Assembly (NCBI RefSeq): GCF_030272615.1
Contig: NC_081410.1
Coordinates: forward strand, 225,237,415-225,301,414
Source: Cryptomeria japonica
Lineage: Eukaryota; Streptophyta; Pinopsida; Cupressales; Cupressaceae
Reading direction: 5' to 3'
Length of the DNA: 64,000 bases
Below, piece by piece: positions 1-11,572 of this stretch. Within the stretch, counting starts at the first letter, position 1; each line of letters begins with the position of its first letter. Under the pieces are notes generated by a model. The model did not search any database. It saw only the letters and a list, made by a program, of their open reading frames with translations, and was not told the DNA's origin. A program made the translations under genes and the position numbers.

Positions 1-1283
1 ACAGCAAGCAAGCAATCACATTGGAAGTAGATTGAAGGAAATCGTTTTGTTGTTTTTCAATCACAAAATGGAGGAAGAGATTTTTGCACAAGAATGATTG
101 AGGGCAGATTTTTCCCATATGCTTTCATTTTCAGATTTGGTAATCTTCCTCTTCCACAATATTGAGTAAGTTATTTTACCAAATTCTAATTTCTAGTGTG
201 GTTTTCTAAATCCTAAAACCCTAGTTTCAATGTGGTCAAGATTTTGATTGGATATATTATTTAAAAAACTTGGTAAATGTAGTTATTAAATTAAAAACTA
301 GCAAAGTGGTATTTCTTATGACTTATCAATATTGTGGTGTTCCTCCCCTATATTTTATTTAGAATGACCTAATAAATATCTGGGATACATAAAGAGGCCA
401 TGTGGATTCGCTAAGGAAAGATTCGATAGAAAAACACAAAAATGGGATGAACTATCTCAAAACTTTTGTTTCTCTAGTATTTGGGAAGCTGCAGCTTTTT
501 CTAGTTCCCTGCAGTCCCTTGAACTTGTTCTCTTGACTACTAGATCTTATAGCTAGGACATCAAAGGAATTAGGGGTTTTAATGGGAAATTGTTGGCTAG
601 CTTCATTTTAGAGGCCTTTGATGATTTATTGGGTATTCCTACTTCAAATGTCCTTTGTGCAACAATTGAAAGAACGACCAATCATTCATTGAATCACAGC
701 TTCTTTTGAAGTATTGTGATCAGAACATTTGGATTATCTTGGATAGGCCTAGAAACTTAAGGAGATGTTTTTATCTTGATGATGTAAGTGGAGATCAGAA
801 CTCGCAAATTTGGAGTACGTTCTCACAGTGATTTGCAAGAATATTGGTAACAAATGAACTGGAAATTCTTCTTGGAGTTCGTCTTTCCCTTGACAAAATA
901 CAACAACAAATTGTAGCATAAAAGAATTGATTGCAACTTGGCCTCCTAGAGAGAGAGAGCAATATATCTCGTGACTATGTAGCTTTCAAAATCAGGGTGC
1001 AGTCCTGACAGGCATCCTTGATAAAGGATTGGGAAGAAATAGAGAGAAAGAAAAGCTAGAAAAATGTGAACTAAGTTGGCAAACATTTTTTGGCTGTGTT
1101 TCTAATGCATGATCAACATTCAAGAGCAGATTTTATGAGCATGCAAGAATACAATCAAATTTCTTGGGATAATTATTATCTAGTATGTTTGATATTGTTA
1201 ATAAGACAAAGAGCAGCCTTTCTGACAGTTTGCAAAAGTACCTGGAAGCAATAAGCAGGATCAATAATCTCAAATTTCTTTAG
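1..1283. other. unassigned low-copy-looking DNA
   Basis: No open frame of useful length and no recognisable family. There are short exon-like stretches, for example around 570-800, where peptide-like segments are interrupted by stops. A short GA run lies near 950-960. The stretch could be intron or 5' flank of a decayed host gene, but nothing in the sequence proves this. Confidence 0.3.
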
Positions 1284-1474
1284 ACTGCTTTGTCAACCAA
1301 GTTTCTGATGAGAGTGCCATGGAAGTTGGAGCAGTTGCTCAGAATCTACATGGAATCAATGATCATCTGCAAAGCAAAAATAATCAGAACTTTAAATTCA
1401 TATTACTTGGAGAAGCATGTAGAGATGTCAAATGCATTTATGACACACTAAGTATATTGTCCCTGGTGGATTAA
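1284..1474 (+). pseudogene. possible exon relic, unknown protein
   Basis: A 62-codon open stretch runs from just after a pyrimidine-rich acceptor-like sequence (TTTCTTTAG, ending at 1283) to a TAA at 1472-1474. The peptide has normal amino-acid usage, with segments such as DCFVNQVSDESAMEVG and FILLGEACRDVKCIYD, and does not look like translated AT-rich DNA. Immediately upstream, a second open stretch (about 1180-1280; FDIVNKTKSSLSDSLQ) lies in another frame. The two could be neighbouring exons, or one exon with a frameshift. I do not recognise the family. Chance is also possible at this length. Confidence 0.25.
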
Positions 1475-2350
1475 AAAACAAACTTCCAGTAAACATTTGC
1501 CAGAAATTTGTATTTTCTATGGCCCAAAACGAAAGAGACAAACAGAGGAAAAATATATAGATAATCTATGATAACCTAAAGCCAATTATATTACCATAAA
1601 GAAAAGGCAAATTAGATGCATGTCCTCACTTTTTCTTTTCCAGCAATTCTTTTGGACGAGGAACCTTCCTCTCATAGGATTGTTTTTATTACATGGCCTT
1701 TGCATAGTCTGACTTGTTTAAGATTTTCCCCGTTCTTAGTTGCTTTTATTAGTACCTAGTTTTATTATTTGTGGATATCTTTCTTAGTCTGCAAATGCAT
1801 AGTTGTCTCACATTGATATGATATGCATGATACGAGACTCAGTCACCTAGAAGACTCTTTTTGGACTGGATGGGGTGGAATGAGTGTCAAAATGCATTTT
1901 GCATGTTTTCTAAAAACTTTCCTTTTCCAATTATCTTCATGCCATATTCTGTGAAAAATAATGGTAAACTAAAGTTTGTCTTTGGCTGATGAATTTCTTA
2001 TTCACCATATTTTAACTTCTTGAATTGTATGCCATACAAGAAAGCAAACTCTCAGAAAAAAAAAGGAAATTATGCTTCTTACAAACTTTCTGACAAAATT
2101 TTACTCATGTTCTCCTTACTAATGCAGTTACATGCGACACTGATGAATACCAGCCATAGAAAAATGTAAGCCTTCTGCATGTTAATTTTACTCGTATTCT
2201 ATTTCAAAAAGTGATAGGTTTATTATTATGTTAGTATTAAAGAATCATGTCATGCTATATGTTTCTTTTGCATCTGCAAGGCCTTTCTACAGTAGAACCT
2301 ATTTGCATTTCTGTTTGTACCATACCTAATACAGAGGTAATTTCCTCAGG

Positions 2351-2707
2351 AAAAAGTCCAAAAGAGACAGAAGGAATCTTCCCTTTGATGCTCGGCCTGT
2401 TATGGAACTTTATGGTTCTGAAAATTGGGGTCAATATGTCATTCATGAAGCTCATTTATCTCAACGATTTAAATATGATGACAATGGATATTATCACTGT
2501 TGCTCATCAATTCCCTTTCCAAAAGTTAATATAAGTGGTGATGATACTTATGAGACTACCAAGGAAATTGCGGAGACAATTGCTCAGGAAATGAGTGAAG
2601 CATGTGGAAAGGAAGATGATGCAGACACTAAAGAGGAAATCAATCAAGAGTCTGCTGGATCAACAGCCAAGGAGGATGCCAAAGGGACTGATATGAGGGC
2701 CATATGA
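2351..2707 (+). CDS. possible terminal coding exon, unknown acidic-tailed protein
   Basis: An open frame begins right after an acceptor-like TTTCCTCAG at about 2350 and runs to TGA at 2705-2707, about 118 codons. It starts with a basic stretch (RKKSKRDRRN), then PFDARPVMELYGSENWGQYV, a Cys-Cys pair in YYHCCSSIPFP, and ends in a hydrophilic acidic tail rich in E, D, K and T. An ATG in frame lies at 2402, but the frame is open and protein-like before it, which favours an internal exon start over translation initiation there. The composition is unlike the transposon frames elsewhere in the window. I do not recognise the family. It could be the last exon of a real gene whose other exons are left of the window, or a gene fragment. 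Confidence 0.35.
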   Translation, partial: KKSKRDRRNLPFDARPVMELYGSENWGQYVIHEAHLSQRFKYDDNGYYHCCSSIPFPKVNISGDDTYETTKEIAETIAQEMSEACGKEDDADTKEEINQESAGSTAKEDAKGTDMRAI

Positions 2708-3356
2708 AAGGGTATCATACGCATGATAGTCAAGAGAAGATGGTGAATTTTTTGACTTAAACGTAGTGGTATTTCTTTTTTTAGTTAATGAACTGATTCA
2801 ACCATCCTAGACTAATTCTGGAGCCTTTTGACTTTCTATACAACAAAAAAGGTCATGGTAATGGCCTTGAATTCATAGGTAGTATCACAGTTTGATGTTT
2901 TTGGGCGGTTTTATTGTCTTTCTTGAAGCAGATAATTGTCAAAAAAAATTTAAATACCCCTTGTGGGATAAATTTACCTTGGTTGGCACAATTGAGGGGT
3001 GTCTCATTTATTAAATTTACCAAGGACATACACTAAGCCTTGTAAGTTGGGGTACACCACACATGATCAGCTGGATGCGGTGTTTCACTTAATTTCAACA
3101 CATTATCATGTTTCCTGCAGATTTGAATCGATACTTCTACTTTAGAAACCCCAATACATTTATCACTTGAGCTCATTCCATTTAACACTCAATTTGGGAT
3201 TTATTCAAAACGTTAAGATTTTGTTAATAATCCCATATTTACAAAAGTCTTGTAATGTATGTTCTTACTTAAACTTGTCATTAATGAAATGAATGCACTG
3301 AGTCCTATCCAAATCTTTTATAATACAGCTATGCTTGATTTCTTTTGTGTCTTGTC
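2708..3356. other. non-coding, nothing recognised
   Basis: AT-rich sequence following the possible terminal exon. It could include a 3' untranslated region, but I cannot point to a definite polyadenylation signal or a repeat boundary. Confidence 0.3.
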
Positions 3357-3900
3357 ATAGGCTATACTGATATAACTTCTCTGGGGCTAAAGCAAAATTT
3401 CACTTGGAGACATTGTGATTTCCCCAATCTCAGCATTCTTAAATTGCAAATAGAATTTAACATTACAGAGTTCATGACAGACCTTTATCGTCATAGGCTA
3501 TAATGATAAAACTTCTCTGCATCTAAAGCAAAATGTCACTTGGATACATTATGATTTTCCCCAATCTCAGCATTCTTAAATTGCAAATAGAATGTTGCAT
3601 TACAGATTGCATGACAGTCCTTTATTGAAAATTGAGCTATGCTCCCAATATGTTATATATGCCCATGAACTGAACCTTTTCCAGTTTATTTGCTCTTTGC
3701 CCCAACCATAGTTGATATAATGATAAAACATTTCTTGGAGTAAAGCAAAATACCAGTTGGATACATCGTGATTTCCTTCAATCTAAGCACTCTTTTTAAC
3801 ATCACAGATTGCATGACAGCCCTTTATTGAAAGTGAAACACTGATTCAGGACCTAATATGTTATGTGTCCACAAAGTAGGTTTTTTCATGTTATTGATTG
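3357..3900. repeat. three degenerate tandem copies of a 135-200 bp unit
   Basis: Three direct copies start near 3357, 3493 and 3706. Shared blocks include ATAAAACTTCTCTG-like, TAAAGCAAAAT, TTGGATACAT, CCCCAATCTCAGCATTCTTA (first two copies) and ATTGCATGACAG with CCTTTATTGAAA (last two). The first two copies are closest; the third is shortened and more diverged. Function unknown. Confidence 0.7.
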
Positions 3901-4267
3901 TTACTTTAATCATAGTTTGGATAAATACTCCTTTTTGTTTCTTTAAATTTGTTGGAGGGTTTTATGTTAAACCTCATCTTTTTTGCAATTTGATATAGGA
4001 GCACAACTTTAAATTGATATCTTGGGATGATATTCGGTAAGTCACTCAAAGCACAGTCTCAGCCTCATCCCTTATTTATTGCGCCTCTAAGAGATTTGAA
4101 TCTTGATTGATGGCATAATCAAATAGCATGCTATTACCCTTAACATGTATGCTCAACAATATATAGACAATTTAAAAACACATTTAGAATAAGAAAAACA
4201 ACAACATCATTTGTATAATATTGAAAATAACTAAAAATAAGATAGAATAGCATGGTTGTCGTTGTGC
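3901..4267. other. flanking DNA left of the LARD-like element
   Basis: AT-rich, with no feature recognised. It ends in GTTGT (4261-4265) and GC just before the LTR starts at 4268. Confidence 0.3.
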
Positions 4268-7200
4268 TGTGACGTTTTCACACTGCCCCATTGCAAATGG
4301 GGACCCTTACTTTTTACCACTTTCTAGGTTAGTTGTCCTAGTTTGGTCATCTAGTTGTGCCTTTTGCTTGAGGAGGTGCAGTGTCATGGGTTGTCAGGAG
4401 GTGATTAAGTCGTCTCTCTCTCTGTAAGGTAGAATTGGGGTCAGTGTAGCCTTTTAAAGCCTTAGCAATGGACGATGTATGATGATCATTTCATTTGATC
4501 ATCATCATCATCATCAAAGGTGAAATGTCGAGTGTAAGTGTGGAGGTCAATCGGGAGAATTGGGATGTTTGATGAATGCCAATCATGAGGAGGTTTTATT
4601 GATGATGGACCCTTAGAATGAGCAAGGTAAGTGCCACAACTCACAAAATTCAGTGAGAGAGGTCATTGTTTGTGACCCCTCAAAACCCCAGCTTGCGTTC
4701 ACTCATTGGCAATGACCCCCAAAAAATCCAACCTGCCTCTTCTAGCACTGCCAATTGGTGGTAAGACCTTCGATTTGCCTTGAGATCATTTCCAATTGAC
4801 CCCCAAAAAGTCTGACCAGGTCGAAAGGCTCATGTGTTTGGTGAGTTGGATGTTGATGAAGTCAATACTTAAGGGTTTTGAGTGATAATGATGTATGAGA
4901 TTGGTAGAATCAGCTAGGAGCGAGTGGAAATGCCTTGAAATGCTCATTGAGCAAGTAGCATTGATGCTTTGGGGTGAATTTCCAGTGGACTCCTAAATCC
5001 ACACCCACTTCCATTTCAAGGTCAAAATCATGACCACATTGAAGGATTTCCACTTGGAGGCTAAATCAACAATCATTGTTAGTGGACCTCAAAAGGCCCA
5101 ACAAGCTCTAGTTGGCTTCCAATTAGCATCAAAAGTCTGACAACCTTGAGGGAGCATTTCCTATGACCCATCAAAAGCCCGATCAAGATGAGAAAGTCTT
5201 TTTCACTTGGCAAGATGAAGATTTCTTGAGGTAAAAGCTTGATGTTTGGAGAGATAATGATGATTGGCATGGGTGAAATCTTCTTGCAAAGACTTGAAAT
5301 GCTTTAAGCTAGCTAATGGAACAAGCAAAATTGACATCCTTGAGTTACTGCCAATAAACCCTTAGATCTACAAACTTCTTGATGTCACTGTCAATGAGAT
5401 TCCAAAAGTCTGAAGTGTTAGTGGGGTCCAAAAGTTTGAACTGGCAATGGGGTCCAAAATCTCTGACCAGGTCGATATCACTTTTTATTTGCCTTGAAAA
5501 GTACGGCCTAAGGAGTTAAGGTCAATGATGGGTGAAGGTGTTGTTGTCTCAATGCCTCAAAGGAGATAAGGTTGCCTTGATGAAATGGGTATGAATGATT
5601 CAAAGTTTGATTAAGCAAATGATTGATTTGATGAAGGGATCAAGAGGGTGATTAAAGATTATTAGGGATCAACACTTCCACCCAGCCTTCAAGATCTCTG
5701 ACCTACACTTCCACTTGGAGCCGTAATCGGCGACCATCTCATGTGCACTTCCAATGCCCTATCAAAACCCCAGCCATGCTTAGATGATTTCCACTTGTCC
5801 TTGAAAAGTCCAGCCTAGAGTGCAAAGGTAAGAGCAATTTCAAGGTTGATCAAATAGGTGATCAGAGATGATGAAGAGACAAAAGTTGTTACTTCTACTT
5901 CATGATAAAAAGCTCGATCAGTTATGAAGGACTTCTAGTTGGACTTCTAATCCCCGACCTGCCTTCACGTCAGTTGTCAGTAACACTCAAAAGGTTCAAT
6001 CGGTTGACAAACAATGCCAGTTGGAGGTGAAAAATCCGAACTTATTGCATGATTTCCTGTTAGGGGCTAAAACCACAAACTGTCACTGCATGGTCAAAAA
6101 CCTGACCATCTTACTGTCATTGCCAGTGCTCACCTTAAAGCTCGAACTTCCAATGTAGGCCTAAAAGCCTGACCATGCATGTATTTAGAGGGGAATCAAG
6201 TCTTAGCTTGAGTATAAAGACCTGAAACTAAGTAAAATCAAACATGAATCAGACCTTGAAGGTGGAAATTTGAGATTAAACAAAAGGAAATTATTTCCAA
6301 ATTTAAAGAATGAAATTGTTCTCTTTTATAACTTGATCAGGGTTTGTTTGCTTTTCAGGCTATGAGAGCAAGAGAGGAGGAACTTCATCACTTGAGGGAG
6401 ATAAGGACACACATGAGATCGACTTGTGGTATTCAAGCCTAAGGACATGAGAAGACACAAAAGACTTTGCAATATTGCGAAGATTAAGTATCCAAGATGA
6501 GTTGCTTTATAATATCAAATTTGCCAGGGTGTTGACTCACACATCAACATCAAGAGATGCAAGTTAAATCAGCAAGGACTCGAGCATCATAACAAGGAGA
6601 TCAAATAATGCTAGAAGAAGGAATGCTAAGGACAAGATCCATACATACAAGGTGATTGCAATGGATGATAGGTTAAGATGAAGGAAGTATATAATGAAGA
6701 CGAATGCAAAAGTAAGCATGAGAGTGCACATGCTAGAGGAAGGAATTTTACAACTATCTTGAATTTCCTCTGAAAATCCAAGAATCAATGCTAATACATC
6801 AAGAGATTTATCAATTCTTGAAGAGGAAGAGGATGTAAAGGTGATCAAGATAGTAGATAGTTCTAGAAGAGTTAATCAATGTTAGAAAGATTGATCCCCA
6901 AGGATGATGCAATTTGGGAATATCTCTTACCTTCATCTCATTCATGAATGAGCTTGGAAATATTGAGTATCAAGAGATATGCCTAAATCACCTACCACTT
7001 GTGATGAGTTACAAAAGCAAGTAGTTGAGGTGGTGCCCAGTCATCACTTATCCAATTACATCATTGTAAGATAAGGTGTCTAAATTCAATGCACCTAACT
7101 CATCCAATGAGGCAGATAACTACCATACGTAGGCACAAAGTCTGATTCACCTACCCTCATCATGCATTGGTTGATAATTCAAGGAAGGACGTGTCCCATA

Positions 7201-8112
7201 AAATGTATATTTATCATTGGTCAAGCATTAAATGCTATGTAATGAGTGTAACAAACAATAATTAGGGTTTTCCATCTTTAGATTTGGCCATTGATTGTGA
7301 ATCAATCTGAGCCACTTATTGTAATAAGAGCTACCTATGTAAGACTCAATTTCCTCATTTTGTAAAGGTTAATCATTAAAGAATAGTAAGAGAAGACAAA
7401 AATTGTTGCCAAGTTTGTAAATAAACATCCTTTTCATTGAATATATGTGGGAATGTATTGTTTCTTCTACATAATTGCATGGTTTCTTGTTGGATCCTCA
7501 TGTTAGATGATGATAATTAAATGGATGAATCTTTGTGCATGATTGATGGTGAAGCTCCTATGCTCATACTACTAGTATTTCATTGATTGTGAAGTATCTT
7601 GCGTAGTCAACTAAACTCATTTATCCAAGCTTAATTTCAATTACTACTTTTTCAATGATATGCATCCTCTTGATGGCGTTTATGTTCGTGGTAGTGATTT
7701 GAACATTATATGCCCACCTTAGGAGATTACACTAAACTTTTTGGAGTTTTTGCTTTGCATGGCAAAGCAAAGTCTAGTTGGTTTCACCAAATATTGTCCA
7801 TCGCTCTTGCGTTCTTAGGATTAGATTAGCTCTCTCAATCCTTTGTCCTTTTGCTATTTTTTAAGTTAAGTTAGTATCCACGTTCCAACAACATTCAAGC
7901 ATTCAAGTATCAAAGTGAGTCCACCTTGTGATTCCGGCAAAATCACATCATACACTGAGTCTATCCAAGAGCTTGTCAAGACCTGACATTCGAAACCTTG
8001 GAGTCACCCCATTTAATCACGCAGTTTAGCATTTGGGAGGATTTTGTTAAGAGAGGACAAAATACTTAGTATTTTATTCTGTGTTGCATACTGCATAAAA
8101 AACACATGAATA
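4268..8112 (+). repeat. 5' LTR of the LARD-like element
   Basis: Begins TGTGACGTTTTCACAC and aligns throughout with 11573-15463. The end near 8112 is inferred from loss of similarity just before the primer site. It has an ATC repeat at about 4497-4516 that is shorter in the other LTR. The TATA box seen in the right LTR is here changed to TATGTAA (7336-7342), so this copy probably lacks a working promoter. Between about 4650 and 6200 it consists of short degenerate motifs built around AAAAGTCTGACC-like and CACTTCCAATTGG-like phrases. Confidence 0.8.
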
Positions 8113-8116
8113 GAAT

Positions 8117-8133
8117 TGGCACTAGAAGGAGGG
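8117..8133 (+). other. candidate primer binding site of the LARD-like element
   Basis: TGGCACTAGAAGGAGGG starts five bases after the 5' LTR. Plant LTR elements usually have TGG at this position, complementary to the CCA end of a tRNA. A near-copy, TGGTGCTAAAAGGAGGG, occurs about 110 bp further on (near 8227). I could not identify the matching tRNA. Confidence 0.5.
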
Positions 8134-8535
8134 TTGAGCATTTGAACGCTGGACCTTGTCAACTCACATCACATTTGAAAAACATTATCTCAAGACTTTT
8201 TTACCCTTCTCCGCGCTCAACAAAATTGGTGCTAAAAGGAGGGTTGACAGTGAATACATGATTGCAAACTCTTGAATAGATAAATCTAGTGGAAGATCAG
8301 TGGAGAGTCATCCTCAATGCTCGACAGACGTATCACAAGAGGAAGGAAAGAACGCTTGGTCATCAACTAGACATGCAAGGGAAGGAAGCAGTTCATGCCA
8401 ACTGGAACCAGTTGATCTTTCAAGCTAAATTTGAGATATGTTAGATCTCTCTTAAGTCAAAAAAATCCCCAAAAGTGTAAAACCCCAAAATCCAAAAAGT
8501 TAAAAAAATTTAAAATTAAAAAAGAGGATTTCTCA

Positions 8536-10432
8536 ATGGAATGGCAACAAGATTGCCAAGATGATCAGGAAGTTGATGTTCTTCAACTTTAGTGGAGACT
8601 GAATGCACAACTTCATCCATGTCGTTTGTCTGAGTTTACATTATCTGGGCAATGTAGAATCCATGAGATGAATGACCACAATGAAATGCATTGCTTAACA
8701 TTCTTGTCAAGGATGGAATCGACTGTACAAGGAAGGATCTTCTTTTGGGATGTCCCCAAGCCCAAGGTAGAATCAAACAATTTCAGTGTCCCAAAGAGCA
8801 ATGACCCTCTATCAAGATTCATAAGGATGATTGAAAATCAACGGGGTCTCAAGGGTGAATTGCGGTTAGAAAGCATATTGCTACCATCATGGTGTAGGAT
8901 TCACAATGCACCCCACTCCGAATTCACTTGCTTATGGTGCAAAGAAATTGTTAATCAAGCTAGGTGCTAGTTTGGATTGCCAACCTTATCCAAGGAAGAG
9001 TGTATTGTGAATAGAGCTTGGAATGCATACTCTGCAGCTAAGGAGTATTGAAGAACACAAGAGCAAGGCATTGCTACATCGTCCTACAGTAAATGAAGCT
9101 AGTTGCAAATCGATGACGTGGGTCAGCTTAATGATCAATGCATAGCAGTGAATGAGACCTTTCCATACCTTGCACCCAAGGAGGAATGTGATGAAATGCA
9201 AGTTGAGGAAACAATTGAGGATGACCACACAAAATAAATAGTGACAGGTGATAATCATAATGTTGATACAACAACCAAGCAAGAAGAAGAGGAATTCCTT
9301 GAGGAAAATTCGTTCATGCTACAAAAGGAGATCCTTGAGAATGAATCACAAGAAATATCAAGCATCCTTGGAGAAAGCAAAGCTCATATTGTGAAATTGA
9401 ACAAAGAATTACAAGTTATCACAAGCAAGCCCAAGTATGAAAAAGGATTTGAGGGGGCGCTTAAAGACATCACAACAATGCTATTTGAAGGGGTATTGAA
9501 AGATCTCATGGAGGAAGCATGAGAGGAGTCGTTGCCAACATTATTCTAGGACAAGCGAGTTGTTGCAAGAGGCATGATTCATCATCAACTTTGACCTCTT
9601 GAAGCATTGCTGAATGGATTGCAAGAAGATGTCATTAATGAGTTAAGTAATCAAGACATCACAATTGAAGGTAACCCCGTCTACAAGGAAAGTGAGGAAA
9701 CAACAAAAGACATAGCAAAGAGTAGGAGTGACTTGGAGGATCACCATGATTCACTATCACTTGATGCCTCACCATTCCAAGAACAAGGAATTGAGTTTTA
9801 TACTATTCAAGAGGGATTCAGTCTTTCTAGAAGAAGAATCAAATGAAGAATTTCAAACCGTCTTAAAGGAAGAACTTTCAAGCATGCTTGAAGATAAATA
9901 GAAGGAGCTAGAGAGCGAGGAGCACTTTGAGGTGGTGCTACCATCAATATCAACATTTGAGTAGCCACTAGAAGAAATTTTTGAAAATCAAACACTTAAG
10001 GAGACTCCAATTTTTGAAGATATGCTTATGGAGTTCCATAAGGATGCATGGTTTGTGCAAGATATTGAACCCGTTGTCACTACAAAAGCAATGAGTGAAG
10101 AGAAATTCAAGGATGTGCTAAGTCCATTCCTAATGATTCCTAACTAACCAACAAGTGAAAATCAACATGTTGTGGATGCTCATGGAATGATCCATCACCA
10201 ATGGCGACCTCCTGAAGCAGTTGATAGCCTCTCTTCTGACGATGAACTGGTGGATAGCGAGAAAGAATTTCCATCTGAGTAGTGTCAAGTTGTTTCTTTC
10301 CTTAATCTTAGCTTTGAAAGTTATTATGATTTTGATTATAGGGGTTTTGGGAAAACAACTTGCATTTGGGTAGATCACAGTCCCAATGAGTTGCCACAAC
10401 TTAATTGCTTGGGTATGAGACTTACGTTGTGA
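8536..10432 (+). pseudogene. decayed LARD interior ORF, about 630 codons, unknown acidic protein
   Basis: From ATG 8536 one frame holds protein-like sequence to about 9810, interrupted only by single-codon stops (for example in LQL*WRL, at 8970, 9052 and 9522). After one shift near 9800-9815 it continues in the next frame to TGA 10430-10432, again with scattered stops (9899, 10146 and others). The N-terminal part has two related Cys/His blocks, CRIHEMNDHNEMHCL and CRIHNAPHSEFTCLWC, resembling metal-binding knuckles. The rest is strongly acidic and probably helical (runs of E with L, K and S). The phrase GMIHHQ followed by P-x-E-A occurs twice (about 9570-9610 and 10170-10225), suggesting an internal duplication. 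It has no reverse transcriptase, integrase or DTG protease motif. It may descend from a gag-like protein or be a captured gene; I cannot name it. Confidence 0.6.
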
Positions 10433-11572
10433 GAGCTTGCTTCTCTGAATATAAGGATGAGTTTGCACATCTTTGAACTGTGACTTTTGCCATGCTCCTG
10501 CTACATATCTTGAGAAATCATGCGAAGTCATGTATATATGTCACTTCTTGGAGTCGTGTCCACTCTAGGGGTCTTGTATATAGTTTAGCCTTAGAGTAGG
10601 TTTTCTTCTGCATGCTTTAGCTTAAAGGTTTTTTAAAGTCACGTGATTTGTTTGCCTTGAGTCATTTGGCTCAAGATTCTTAAACGGCTTAAGTCATTTC
10701 ATTTTCTTGTTTTTCTTAGTTTGGGTGTCCTAAGTGGGTAGCTTTGTTTGTGAGAAAGGCATTTGTGTTGTTTTATCACACACTAAATCTTATGTTTGGT
10801 CCATTTCCTAGATATCTATTCATGAAGTGCTTTAGAATCTGAGGTTGTTCCTCTCTAGCTTTATCATTTGGTTAGGAATTGTACTTAATTGGGAAGGAAT
10901 CCTTATTGTGTCTTGATTCCGACATCTTTCAATTACCATATTTTACACACTTAATCAATTGCTCTAAGTCATTGTGGTCTCATGGCTAGTGAAAAATAAA
11001 AAATCATGCTTCAGAGCCACTATATTTCTAAAACCCAAGTGAGCTTCATTGCTTACGAGCCAAAGTGTGGAAAATATGTGAAAAGAAAGCGATATCAAAA
11101 GAAAGAGGAAAAATGAGCAAGAAAAGAAAAATCAAGAGAAAAGAAGTGGAAAAATTTAATATCAAAGTGTCTGGCTTTGGGAACATGTGAATAATGTCAT
11201 CAGGGCTATGGACAACCGGTTAGCAATGGAGCATATTTTGTGAGATTACAATGATAACCTTGTCGGGGCTATAGATGATCACTAGCATTGAGGCTCTATC
11301 CAAGATGGTTATGAAGTTTGGGCAAATCACATAGCTAGTCACGATGAATTCTATGAGTCACAATGTTCTTGTGAGCCAGAATGAATACATTTGCACACAT
11401 ATGGGTAATTGAAGACTAAGTACCTTGATCCAGTTTGGGATTCTTCTTCCTCCTTAAGTATGTTTCGTAGTCTCTTGATAGGTTGGGTCGAATTTTCCGA
11501 AGATTCTAAGTGTGGATTGGGTCTTTATCTTTGAAATGTTTAGGGAAATTTATTTGAGGTGGCACTAGAAGT
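10433..11572. other. 3' non-coding interior of the LARD-like element
   Basis: No open frame of interest. The end before the right LTR, GAGGTGGCACTAGAAG, is only partly purine and would be a poor polypurine tract. CACTAGAAG here also occurs in the primer-site region at 8120, so a short interior repeat may be present. Confidence 0.4.

Noticed and set aside
6564-6848. Minus-strand ORF of 94 codons, with a counterpart at 13944-14186
   Set aside because: It is present in both LTRs only because they are copies. It is antisense, Ser/Leu-rich and its length is not kept.
10130-10531. Minus-strand ORF of 133 codons
   Set aside because: It lies opposite the plus-strand LARD frame, which explains more sequence and has internal repeats; antisense shadow.
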